Below are positions 44,641 through 53,626 of a DNA stretch of 64,000 nt, in pieces (the first letter of the stretch is position 1; each line of letters opens with the position of its first letter). The translations under genes and the position numbers were made by a program. The stretch spans positions 1,674,001-1,738,000 of the forward strand of contig NZ_CP039435.1 of the NCBI RefSeq assembly GCF_005484585.1, read 5' to 3'. The DNA is from Brevundimonas sp. SGAir0440 (GTDB lineage Bacteria; Pseudomonadota; Alphaproteobacteria; Caulobacterales; Caulobacteraceae). Below the pieces are notes generated by a model. It made no database searches. It was not told where the DNA came from and saw only the letters and a program-made list of their open reading frames with translations.

Positions 44641-45927
44641 ATGTCAGACGCCTCCGCCGCGCCGCCGATCCAGATCAAGGCGCCATCTCCCGGCAAGTAT
44701 CGCTGGATCATCATGTGGCTGCTGTTCGCAGCCATGGTCATCAACTACGTCGATCGTCAGATGATCGGCTTCCTCAAGCCGACGCTGTCAGCCGAGTTCG
44801 GCTGGTCCGAAACGGACTATGCCGACATCGTCTTCTGGTTCCAGGCGTCCTACGCGGTCGCCTACCTTCTGTGGGGCCGGATCATGGACCGGATCGGCGC
44901 GCGCTGGGGTCTGGGGATCGCCTTCGGAATCTGGCAGATCGGCCATATCATGCACGGTGCGGCGCGAGACCTGTCACACTTCATGATGGCGCGGATGGTG
45001 CTGGGCGTCGGTGAGGCCGGCGGTTTCCCTGGCGGGATCAAGGCGGTCGCAGAGTGGTTTCCCAAGAAGGAACGCGCCTTCGCGACGGGCCTGTTCAACG
45101 CCGGCACCAATATCGGCGCCATCGTCACCCCCCTGATCGTTCCGGGCCTCGTGCTGGCCTTCGGCTGGCAGATGGCCTTCGTCATCACCGGGGCCTTGGG
45201 CCTGATCTGGCTGCCGATCTGGCTCTTGGTCTATCGCAAGCCGCGTGAGCAGAAGAAGCTGTCCGCGGCTGAACTGGCCTATATCGAGCAGGACCCGGCC
45301 GACGTTGTCGAAAAGGTCAAATGGACCAAACTGCTGACGGTCAAGGAAACCTGGGCCTACGCTCTGGGCAAGTTCCTGATCGATCCGATCTGGTGGATGT
45401 TCCTGTTCTGGCTGCCGGACTTCCTGGGCAAGACCTATGGGCTGGACCTGAAGACCTTCGGCCCGCCGCTGGTCGCCATCTATCTGCTGTCCGACATCGG
45501 GTCGGTTGGCGGGGGCTGGCTTTCGTCGCGCTTCATGCACAGGGGCATGAGCATCAACAAGGCTCGCAAGATCACCATGTTGATCTGCGCCCTGTGCGCC
45601 GTGCCGGTGGCCTTCGCGGCCGAGGCGTCAAACCTTTGGCTTGCGGTCGGCATCATCGGACTGGCGACGGCGGCGCACCAGGGTTTCTCGGCCAATCTCT
45701 ATGCGCTGCCGGGCGATGTCTTCCCCCGTTCGGCCGTGGGATCGGTCGTCGGCATCGGCGGCATGCTGGGCGCCATCGGCGGCATGGCTATGGCGAAATA
45801 CGCCGGCTACGTCCTGGAAAAGATCGGCACCTATACGCCCATCTTCATCGTGGCGGCCTCGGCCTATCTGATCGCGCTTCTGGTCATTCACCTGATCACG
45901 CCGAAATACGAACTGGCCAAGGTCTGA
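44641..45927 (+). CDS. MFS hexuronate transporter (ExuT type)
   Basis: A 428-residue, 12-helix member of the anion:cation symporter group. YRWIIMWLLFAAMVINYVDRQMIGFLKP, the first-loop GRIMDRIGARWG and GVGEAGGFPGGIKAVAEWFPKKERAFATGLFNAGTNIGAIVTPLIVP are diagnostic of the ExuT/DgoT/GudP family. It should import galacturonate or glucuronate. It lies 89 bp after the hydratase under the same operator and before a strong hairpin terminator. Confidence 0.9.
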   Translation: MSDASAAPPIQIKAPSPGKYRWIIMWLLFAAMVINYVDRQMIGFLKPTLSAEFGWSETDYADIVFWFQASYAVAYLLWGRIMDRIGARWGLGIAFGIWQIGHIMHGAARDLSHFMMARMVLGVGEAGGFPGGIKAVAEWFPKKERAFATGLFNAGTNIGAIVTPLIVPGLVLAFGWQMAFVITGALGLIWLPIWLLVYRKPREQKKLSAAELAYIEQDPADVVEKVKWTKLLTVKETWAYALGKFLIDPIWWMFLFWLPDFLGKTYGLDLKTFGPPLVAIYLLSDIGSVGGGWLSSRFMHRGMSINKARKITMLICALCAVPVAFAAEASNLWLAVGIIGLATAAHQGFSANLYALPGDVFPRSAVGSVVGIGGMLGAIGGMAMAKYAGYVLEKIGTYTPIFIVAASAYLIALLVIHLITPKYELAKV

Positions 45928-45970
45928 CGAAAGGCTGAGTGGCTCAGCGCCGCTACGTCATCAAGGATTG

Positions 45971-45996
45971 CGGCCGGGCGAGCGATCGTCCGGCCG
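45971..45996 (+). terminator. Terminator after the hexuronate transporter gene
   Basis: CGGCCGGGCGA pairs with TCGTCCGGCCG (11 bp with one G-U) around GCGA, followed within 4 nt by CTTTTC. Confidence 0.65.
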
Positions 45997-46023
45997 TCGT
46001 CTTTTCAGGAAGAGAGAACCGTG

Positions 46024-47011
46024 ATGGATGTGGAACGCAGGACGCTTTTAGGTCTGGCGATGGTGGCCGTGGTTGGCGCATCCGGGGCGAAGGCGCAGAC
46101 AGTGGGGGACAGCGGCCGCGTCGCACCGCCGGACCCAACCGAGATCATCCGCCTATGGCCCGACGGCGCGCCGGGCGGGCAGGGTGTGACCGTCACGCCG
46201 GTTGTGCCAGAGCGGTCGACCGATCCCGCTTTCCACGACCGTTACGCGCAATATACGACCGACCCCATCCTGACCGTCTTTCGGCCCCGAGCGGCCGAAC
46301 GGTTCGGCGATGCTCCTCATCCCCGGCGGCGGCTATCGCTGGGCGGTGCTGGACAAGGAGGGGTATGACGTCGCGCGCGTCTTCGCGGCCAGCGGCACGA
46401 CCTGTTTCGTCCTGCGCTATCGCCTGCCGGCCGACGGCTGGGCGGCCGGGGCCGATGCGCCCCTTCAGGACGCCCAGCGTGCGATCCGGCTGATCCGCAG
46501 CCGCGCCGCTGACTATGCTGTCGATCCGCATAAGATCGCCGTGCTGGGGGCCTCGGCCGGCGGCCATCTGGCGGGGTTGGCCAGCGTCCGGACGGACGCG
46601 ACCTATAAACCGGTCGACACGGCCGACAGCACATCCTTGCGACCGAATCTGACTGTTCTGATGTACCCGGTCGCGACCATGGCGAACCCTTACGTCCACG
46701 CCGGATCGCGGACGCACCTGCTGGGCGATACGCCGTCGGCCGAGCGGATCGCGGCCTATTCTCTGGAGCAGATGGATTGGCGCAATGCAGCGCCCGTCTT
46801 CCTGCTGCACGCCGTGGACGACGCGTCCGTGCCGGTGGAGAACAGCCTCCAACTGCTGACCACGCTTAAAGCCGCCGCTGTCCCCACCGAGGCGCATCTG
46901 TTCCAGGAAGGCGGCCACGGTTTCGGCGTCCGCCTGATCCAGGGCAAGCCCGCGCAGGTCTGGCCCGATCTGGTGCGCGCCTGGGCCGCCCGGCTGGATT
47001 TTCCGCTCTAG
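46024..47011 (+). pseudogene. Alpha/beta hydrolase (polysaccharide acetylesterase-like), frameshifted
   Basis: Two halves of one esterase lie in different frames. The first half (46024 to ~46286) has a signal peptide (RTLLGLAMVAVVGASGAKAQ) and the start of the enzyme up to PILTVFRP. The second half continues ERPNGSAMLLIPGGGYRW and includes the nucleophile motif VLGASAGGHLAGL and the His region EGGHGFGVRL. Removing one C from the CCCC run at 46285-46288 restores a single ~328-residue protein. It would deacetylate pectin or xylan fragments. It may be a real null allele or a sequencing error. The end overlaps the convergent carboxylesterase stop by 4 bp. AGGAAGAGAG precedes the start. Confidence 0.8.
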
Positions 47012-48570
47012 GTTCCCGGCTGGATATAGGGAATGGCCGAGAAGAAGGCCCGCTCGTCCCCGCGCGGATCGTCGACCATGCGCGGCTGGATATCCATCAA
47101 CATCGTCTGTCGGCGAGGCAGCTCATAGCGGTCCCAGCGCGGCAGTCCGGCATGGTTCGGATCGCCGTCGCGAGCCAGGGCGATGAAGCCGTCGCTCATC
47201 CGGTCCGACATGATTTGCGCGCCCGGCCCGCGCGTCCGCGAGCCGGACGCCTCGACATTGTCGAACACCAACGGAATGTCGGCGGTATGGAAGGCGCCCT
47301 TGCGACCCGAGGCAAGTTCGCCAGGGAAGTCGAGTTGATAGACCCAGGCGGGGGCGCCGGCCTTCGCGCGCTCCTCGGCCTCGATCACCGCGCCGCGCCA
47401 GGACCGCCCGGCCGTCGTCGCGGCTATCAGCACCTGGTCGGGCGACCATTCAGGATGCATGGCGAGATAGCCGGCGATCACGGCTTCGGGCGTGATGTCG
47501 ATCCGCATGACGCCGGGCGACAGTCGCGCCGCTAGGGTGTCCCACGTCAGGCCGACATTCTTCGGGTCGTTGCCCATAAATCCTAGCGTTTCTTCGCGCG
47601 TGTTGCCGATGATCATGGGGATTGACCGGCCCAGCGGCGCCGCGTCGGGATAGAAGGGGTGGCGGGGCAGGGTGCGGAAATCCAGCACCGGCCCGAAATA
47701 CAGGCCGCCAAAGCCCAGGATCGGATCCTCGGCGCTTTGCGCTTCGAGAAGCCGCGCGACCGGCATCGTCGCCGCCTCGGCCGCCCGATCCGGCGTCAGG
47801 CCCAAGGCCTTCAGCCATGTCGTGGCTCGCGTCGTGGCGTTGATCGGCCCGGACGCGGTCACCTGCTGACCGCTCATGGTCGCGGCGCGGTGGAACAGAC
47901 CTTGCGCCGCCGGCGTCGCCATCAGGGTGGCGATCTTTGCGCCCCCGCCGGACTGACCGAACAGCATCACCCTGGACGGATCGCCGCCGAACGCTGCGCT
48001 ATTGTCGCGTACCCACTGCAGCGCCAGAATCAGATCCAGCTGGCCGACGTTGCCCGAATCTTCGAACCCCGGCGCCAGTCGCGCCAGATAGGCATAGCCG
48101 AAAACATTCAGCCGGTGGTTCAGCGTCACCACCACGACATCGCCGCGCGCCGCCAGACGCGTGCCGTCATACAGCGGGTCCGATCCCGATCCGCTCGAAT
48201 AGGCGCCGCCGTGGATATAGACCATCACTGGCCGCCGACCCGCGTCGGTCCCCGGTGTCCAGACGTTCAGAAACAGGCAGTCTTCGCTTTGATTCGGCTC
48301 ATCGCCGCGCTGCGGACTGGCCGCGCCGTAACGTGTTGCACGAACCGGGTCGCGCCAAGGCGTCGGCTTCTCCGGCGGCTGAAACCGTCGGGTCGGCGCT
48401 CCATATCGCACGCCCTTGAAGACGCTGATCCCGTCCTGTCGCAGACCGATGACCGGCCCGGCTGTGGTCATCACGCGATTTGGCGCCGTCGCCGCAAAAA
48501 CGCCGGAGGGCGCCGAAAGCAGACCTGCGGTCGCCAAGCTGCTCAGCAGCGCCTTACGTCGCGTGATCAT
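47008..48570 (-). CDS. Type B carboxylesterase, exported
   Basis: A 520-residue protein with an N-terminal signal (RRKALLSSLATAGLLSAPSGVFA). FKGVRYGAP, SEDCLFLNVWTP, VMVYIHGGAYSSGS (oxyanion hole) and VMLFGQSGGGAKIATLM (nucleophile Ser in GQSGG) mark the carboxylesterase/para-nitrobenzyl esterase family. The later acid and His regions are present. Next to pectin genes and behind a uronate operator, it could remove acetyl, methyl or feruloyl groups from pectin, but the substrate is unproven. It is a monocistronic gene converging on the frameshifted esterase. Confidence 0.86.
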   Translation of the reverse strand: MITRRKALLSSLATAGLLSAPSGVFAATAPNRVMTTAGPVIGLRQDGISVFKGVRYGAPTRRFQPPEKPTPWRDPVRATRYGAASPQRGDEPNQSEDCLFLNVWTPGTDAGRRPVMVYIHGGAYSSGSGSDPLYDGTRLAARGDVVVVTLNHRLNVFGYAYLARLAPGFEDSGNVGQLDLILALQWVRDNSAAFGGDPSRVMLFGQSGGGAKIATLMATPAAQGLFHRAATMSGQQVTASGPINATTRATTWLKALGLTPDRAAEAATMPVARLLEAQSAEDPILGFGGLYFGPVLDFRTLPRHPFYPDAAPLGRSIPMIIGNTREETLGFMGNDPKNVGLTWDTLAARLSPGVMRIDITPEAVIAGYLAMHPEWSPDQVLIAATTAGRSWRGAVIEAEERAKAGAPAWVYQLDFPGELASGRKGAFHTADIPLVFDNVEASGSRTRGPGAQIMSDRMSDGFIALARDGDPNHAGLPRWDRYELPRRQTMLMDIQPRMVDDPRGDERAFFSAIPYIQPGT

Positions 48571-48607
48571 CGATCGTCGCCCATCTGATATCCAACAAGA
48601 GTGACCC

Positions 48608-48621
48608 TGACACCGGTATCA
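48608..48621. promoter_or_regulatory. LacI-type operator, carboxylesterase site
   Basis: TGACACCGGTATCA, 13 of 14 to the palindrome, 37 bp upstream of the carboxylesterase start. It is the rightmost site of the regulon seen here. Confidence 0.8.
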
Positions 48622-48813
48622 TGATCATTCAATGCGCAATGCTTGAGAGCCCGAGATGCAGGCGCAGAAACCCGACGACAAAGGCCGAAGCCTCGTTTCG
48701 ATAATGTTGGAACTTGGGCTAGGCCTTCGTCAGGCCGGTGGCGGTGCTGCCAGTCCAACGCTAACTTGTCTCCACTGCCGGCTGTATGAAGCAGCTGATC
48801 TGGGGCGTGTTTG

Positions 48814-49180
48814 TTCAAACCGATATCGTTCAAGCGCTAACGCCTTCTAGCGGACGTCATCTGTCATACCGTTTGGCTCTAATTTCGCTTCACTCTCAGC
48901 TTTCGCGACGTCGAGGAAATGTTGGCGGCCCGCGGCGCCGACGTCAGCTACGGACCATCCGCCGCCTGATGATCAAGTTCGGTCCGCAGATCGCCAGAAA
49001 CCTGAATCGGAAAGTCCGAAACTGTCACCACGCTGGCAGTTGGATGAGGTCGTCTGCAATATCGGGGGCTAGCGCGTGTCCCTCTGGCGGGCCGTGGACG
49101 ACGAGGTGAAGCTGCTAAATGAAAAGGTGCAGAAGCGACGCGACCACGCCGCGGCCCTCGCCTCGATCAGAGCAGGGTTA
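48814..49180 (+). pseudogene. IS6-family transposase remnant (left of the island)
   Basis: Broken frames resemble an IS6/IS26-type transposase in order: an FKR start region, ADVICHTVWL, LSFRDVEEMLAARGADVS, then in another frame TIRRLMIKFGPQIARNL, and later LWRAVDDE-like and QKRRDHAAAL pieces. Several stops and frameshifts make it non-functional. The stretch 48622-48813 before it and 49181-49432 after it show no convincing gene. A similar remnant in the same orientation lies at 55320-55650. Confidence 0.7.
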
Positions 49181-49432
49181 GGGCGTATCCCAACTTGGCC
49201 CTGATACCCTGATAACGCCGATTAACTAACCTCGGCCAGTTGCTACCGAAGCGTGCTTTGAAGGTTCGCGCCTCCCTCGGACCCCCTGAGAATCTCTGTG
49301 CGAGCGGGAGCGCGAGGTGATGGACGACCAGCGCTTTGTCAACTTAGCTAGAAAGTTAGCCGGAATTACTTTACTCGCACTGCGCTTGGCCGTGTCCTTG
49401 CCTTAAGTTGAATTGCACGGCTAAGAGAATGA
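49181..49432. other. Non-coding boundary before the glycosyltransferase gene
   Basis: About 250 bp between the IS6 remnant and the large glycosyltransferase. No open frame resembles a known protein and no tRNA or terminator is visible. Base composition shifts to lower GC in its right part, so it probably marks the island edge and holds the promoter of the next gene. Confidence 0.4.
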
Positions 49433-52400
49433 ATGAGCAAGGATCGCAACGTGAAAAAAAAAACTAAAATCGACGCTCACGAATCGGGGCTCGTTCACTC
49501 GACGGTTATCGTCGGATTTGTAGAGGAAGTTTCCTCGACGGCAGTGTCTGGCTGGGCGAAGGCGGAAGGTCGCGACGAGTTCGTAACGGTTGTTGCGTAC
49601 CAGGACGGGCTTGAGCTTGGTCGCTCAACAGCAGACCATTTCCGTCAAGACTTGCTTGACGCAAGCTTTGGTTCAGGGTCTCACGGCTTTCGCATTGATT
49701 TTGTGCAGCCGGTAGAGAGCACTGATAATGTTTCTGTGCAGATCGAGAGCGATTCCAAAGCCGTCACGTTGCCCTTCTCTAATAGGGTCATCGATGCAGA
49801 GCAAGTGCTTCCCACCCCGCACGACGTGATCTGTAATATTGACTTTATATCTCAGCGCAACATCACGGGCTGGGCGCGGTCGAACCTGTTCCCCGATGCA
49901 AAGGTAATGGTGGAATTTTACCATCAAGAAGAAAAAATTGGCGAGGGGCTAGCAGCACAATTTCGATCAGACCTATTCGACCACGGTCTAGATGACGGCC
50001 ACTTCGGTTTCTCTGCCCAATTTCGGAATGATTTACCTGCCGAATCTATAGTTGAAATACGGGTCCTAATCCCCGCGAAGCCTTCGCTAGGCGTTGTTAG
50101 TACAAAGTTTGTTCCCTTGGCGGCTGAGCCGAAGGGAGTCATGCCGCAACTGCATTTCGCCGGACATGTTGACCATTGTTCTCGCACTGAGGCTTGGGGG
50201 TGGGCTTGGTGCAAAGACCATCCAGACCGCTCGGTCTTAGTTCAGGTTTTTGACGAAGGCGTCTTCAGGGGGGAAACGATCGCCGATATGCCGCGCGAGG
50301 ACCTCATCGGCTGGGGCGTCGGCGATGGCCAATACGGCTTCCGCATAAAGTTTGACCGGCCTTTGACGGGAAGCGAGCAGCCGAAGTTCCGCCTAAGCCT
50401 CACTTCGCCTGTCGATTTGGAGCCGGAGCAAATGTTATCGCGGAAACAGGCTAGACATAGCGATCAAGCAAATAGTGAATCTTCACATGAACTCATAAGC
50501 TGGCATTCATTCTACTCAAATGCCGGCCCTCGATATGAAGACCAAGAGCAGCTGATAACGCCGATTGAGATGCGTCAAGCTGATGTATTGGCCTACTATC
50601 TGCCACAGTTTCATTCGATCGAAGAAAATGATGATTTTTGGGGTCGTCGCTTTACTGAGTGGCGACAGTTGCCGCGCTCGATCCCGCGTTTCCCTGGTCA
50701 TTACCAACCGCGCATACCCAGAGATCTAGGCTTCTATGATTTGGAAGACGGCTCGGTTTATCGCGAACAGAGCGAACTTGCTAAAGCTGCAGGAATTACG
50801 GCTTTTGGAATCTACTATTATTGGTTTGACGCCAAACGTGTTTTGGAAAGGCCGCTGGAGGCCATACTCCAAGGCACAGACGGTCTTCCGTTTTTCCTAG
50901 TTTGGGCCAATGAAAATTGGACCCGAACCTGGGACGGATCAGAAAAAGAGGTCTTGCTTGGCCAGAACTATTTATTAGAGGACGACGAAGAGCTGATTGC
51001 AGACATCAGCAGGCATCTCGTTCACAAGAACTACTATACTATCGATGGCCGCCCGCTATTCATAATTTATAGGCCCGGCTCTATCCCGGAAGCCGCTTCT
51101 AGGATAGCGCATTGGCGGACGATACTGTCTGAAAAATACAACTTGAAGCCGTTGATCTATATGGCTCAAGCTTTCGGGGATACTGATCCCAACGATTTTG
51201 GTCTTGATGGCGCGATTGAGTTCCCTCCGCACAAGCTCTCTCAATTTGCTCCATCACGCCCAACCCCGGATGCTTACTCCAAGGAATTCGATGGCCGGGT
51301 CATCTCGTATGACCACTTCGTTAGCCGATCGTTAGGCGAGGTAAATCCAGCGTTCCCCCTGATCAAGACAGCGGTGCCAAGTTGGGATAACGACTGTCGA
51401 AGACCCAATCGGGGCCTGACATTGGAAAACTCTTCGCCAGAGAAGTTTCAGGCATGGATTTCCGCCCTAGTAGCAAAAAACGCCCATCCTCTGTCGAACG
51501 GAAGGGCTGTCATCGCGGTGAATGCCTGGAACGAGTGGGCTGAGGGAGCTTATCTCGAACCGGACGTTCATTACGGCTTTGCATACTTGAACGCACTTAG
51601 CCGTGGGAACGCGGGTAGACCAGCGTTGACCAAGCCGTTGCCCAAAGTTACCGTAATTTGCCCCTGCTACAATCACGCTGAGTTCATCGAAGCCCGTCTG
51701 TCATCGATTATCGGCCAGACAGTCGCACCTCATGAAATCATCTTTCTTGACGATTGCTCCACTGACGACAGCGTATTGCTTGCTGAGAAAGTGCTTTCTA
51801 AGTGTTCTATTCCATACACCATCGTACGCAATGGTACGAATGGCGGCGGACCTTTCCCGCAGTGGCTAAAAGGTATGGATCGAGCCAAGCATGATGTGAT
51901 TTGGATTGCGGAAACTGATGACTGGTGCGAACCGAACTTCTTAAGAGAGCTGCTGCAAACCCTTGAGGAGACTCCAGGCTGTGTTGCCGCCTTTGGGCGT
52001 TCTTCTTGCATCAACGAGTTGTCCGATCCACTCATTGATTTAGATGATTATTATGAGGGACTAGATGGCGTAACGTGGACGTCGCCTTGGAACATGGCCG
52101 GCAGCAAGCTTTTCAAAGATAGTTTTGTCGCGCGAAACATCATACCCAATGCGTCATCTCTGTTATTCCGCCGGCCTATTCTATCGCTTAAGGAACGAGA
52201 TATATTTCAGTCTTTCAGTTTCGCTGGCGATTGGTACTTCTATGCACTGATGCTTAGGGGCGGCACCCTTGCGTATAATCCGGCCGCCGGCTCATTCTTT
52301 CGAGTGCGCGCTTCAAGCGCATCTCGTGATAGATTGCTGACGGAAAAGCATCTAGAGGAGCATCGCGTGATCCTTCGGGAGATCGCCAACATTTATAACC

Positions 52401-53626
52401 CAAAGGTAGAGGCGCTCCAGAAACACGTAGAAATTCTGTCAAGCGTATTTGGGCGGCCACTGGAGTATGAGGATATAACCTCTCTCATTAGCTATTCGCA
52501 GCGGTCTGGATCGCTTCGTATTTGCATTGCTGCACATAGTCTGGCGATCGGCGGCGGGGAGATCGTCCCGATCATGCTTGCCAATGCGCTGGTGGAGATG
52601 GGTCACTCCGTCACTTACCTAATAGTCGACAGCGCAGAAGATGGCGCTAAGAAGCGTCTGAGACCCGACATCACGGTTTATTATCTAGAGGATGTCATTG
52701 ACGACTTCGGCGGATTTGTCTCTCATCATCGGTTTGATGTTATCAACTCCCACAACATTAGCGTTGATTATGCTTTGTATCTTCGCCGTATTTCGATAGG
52801 CTGCCCCTTTGTATCCTCTTTGCATGGTGGGTATGAGCATGCGGCGCATTTAGTCGATGACCAGTTCCGATCCTATCTTCATGAAACGGTCAACAGATGG
52901 TTGTATCTATCTGACAAAAATCTAGAGCCCCTGAAGCTTGGCGACGGTGACAGCGAGGCTTTAGTCAAGGTTTTCAACGCGGCACCGAGGGTACCCGCGG
53001 AAAGCCTAGTAACCTATCGAGCTGATCATGGGATTGGCGAAGAGACCTGCCTCTTTGTTCTCTGCTCCAGAGCAGTGGAGGGCAAGGGCTGGGACATTGC
53101 CATCGAAACTATTAGAGATGTCGTTCTACGTGGGGGCGATGCCCACCTTCTGTTGATCGGAGATGGTCCGCAGCTTGATCATTACCGGTCCCTCGCCGAT
53201 GGCTATTCATTCGTGACGTTTGCGGGCTCCGTGGCGGCACCTCTGCCGGTGATGGAGCAATGTGACGTGGCGATTTTTCCGTCGACCTACGCCGGTGAAA
53301 CAGCTCCCTTATTCTTACTCGAGGCATTCTCCTGTGGGTTGCCTGTGATAACAAGCGACATGGGAGAGATACCGGCTATGATGGGGGAATGTGATGTTAT
53401 GCCTGGATTTGTCCTGAGCTCAGACGGCTCCCGAGAAGCCTGGGTGCAACTGTTTGCAGATGCGGCTGAGGCAGCGCTGTCGGTGGAGTTGCGTAACGAA
53501 TTTCAAATTCGGAGCAAGGCCCGCGCTGCGAAATTTGATTTGGACGTGCTGGTGCAGCTTTATACGCGCGTGTTTTCCGAGGTGGCACCGCGAGCTTCGC
53601 TTAAGCAGGATCTAACTAATGTTTAA
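49433..53626 (+). CDS. Multidomain glycosyltransferase: three repeats, WbsX, GT2 and GT4 domains
   Basis: A 1397-residue cytoplasmic-looking protein. Residues ~26-93, ~132-202 and ~240-312 are three copies of a ~70-residue beta-rich unit (G-W-A near the start, V-V-DG, LG, AD-R-DL, then G-HGF-I-F). Residues ~381-722 are a WbsX/GH99-like domain (DVLAYYLPQFHSIEENDDFWG to AVNAWNEWAEGAYLEPD). Residues ~737-960 are GT2 (KVTVICPCYNHAEFIEARLSSI; acidic ETDDW near 826). Residues ~1025-1390 are GT4 (IAAHSLAIGGGEIV; AIFPSTYAGETAPLFLLEAFSCGLPVI). It probably builds a surface polysaccharide or O-antigen. Codon use and GC are visibly unlike the neighbours. The next gene overlaps by 8 bp. Confidence 0.88.
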   Translation: MSKDRNVKKKTKIDAHESGLVHSTVIVGFVEEVSSTAVSGWAKAEGRDEFVTVVAYQDGLELGRSTADHFRQDLLDASFGSGSHGFRIDFVQPVESTDNVSVQIESDSKAVTLPFSNRVIDAEQVLPTPHDVICNIDFISQRNITGWARSNLFPDAKVMVEFYHQEEKIGEGLAAQFRSDLFDHGLDDGHFGFSAQFRNDLPAESIVEIRVLIPAKPSLGVVSTKFVPLAAEPKGVMPQLHFAGHVDHCSRTEAWGWAWCKDHPDRSVLVQVFDEGVFRGETIADMPREDLIGWGVGDGQYGFRIKFDRPLTGSEQPKFRLSLTSPVDLEPEQMLSRKQARHSDQANSESSHELISWHSFYSNAGPRYEDQEQLITPIEMRQADVLAYYLPQFHSIEENDDFWGRRFTEWRQLPRSIPRFPGHYQPRIPRDLGFYDLEDGSVYREQSELAKAAGITAFGIYYYWFDAKRVLERPLEAILQGTDGLPFFLVWANENWTRTWDGSEKEVLLGQNYLLEDDEELIADISRHLVHKNYYTIDGRPLFIIYRPGSIPEAASRIAHWRTILSEKYNLKPLIYMAQAFGDTDPNDFGLDGAIEFPPHKLSQFAPSRPTPDAYSKEFDGRVISYDHFVSRSLGEVNPAFPLIKTAVPSWDNDCRRPNRGLTLENSSPEKFQAWISALVAKNAHPLSNGRAVIAVNAWNEWAEGAYLEPDVHYGFAYLNALSRGNAGRPALTKPLPKVTVICPCYNHAEFIEARLSSIIGQTVAPHEIIFLDDCSTDDSVLLAEKVLSKCSIPYTIVRNGTNGGGPFPQWLKGMDRAKHDVIWIAETDDWCEPNFLRELLQTLEETPGCVAAFGRSSCINELSDPLIDLDDYYEGLDGVTWTSPWNMAGSKLFKDSFVARNIIPNASSLLFRRPILSLKERDIFQSFSFAGDWYFYALMLRGGTLAYNPAAGSFFRVRASSASRDRLLTEKHLEEHRVILREIANIYNPKVEALQKHVEILSSVFGRPLEYEDITSLISYSQRSGSLRICIAAHSLAIGGGEIVPIMLANALVEMGHSVTYLIVDSAEDGAKKRLRPDITVYYLEDVIDDFGGFVSHHRFDVINSHNISVDYALYLRRISIGCPFVSSLHGGYEHAAHLVDDQFRSYLHETVNRWLYLSDKNLEPLKLGDGDSEALVKVFNAAPRVPAESLVTYRADHGIGEETCLFVLCSRAVEGKGWDIAIETIRDVVLRGGDAHLLLIGDGPQLDHYRSLADGYSFVTFAGSVAAPLPVMEQCDVAIFPSTYAGETAPLFLLEAFSCGLPVITSDMGEIPAMMGECDVMPGFVLSSDGSREAWVQLFADAAEAALSVELRNEFQIRSKARAAKFDLDVLVQLYTRVFSEVAPRASLKQDLTNV

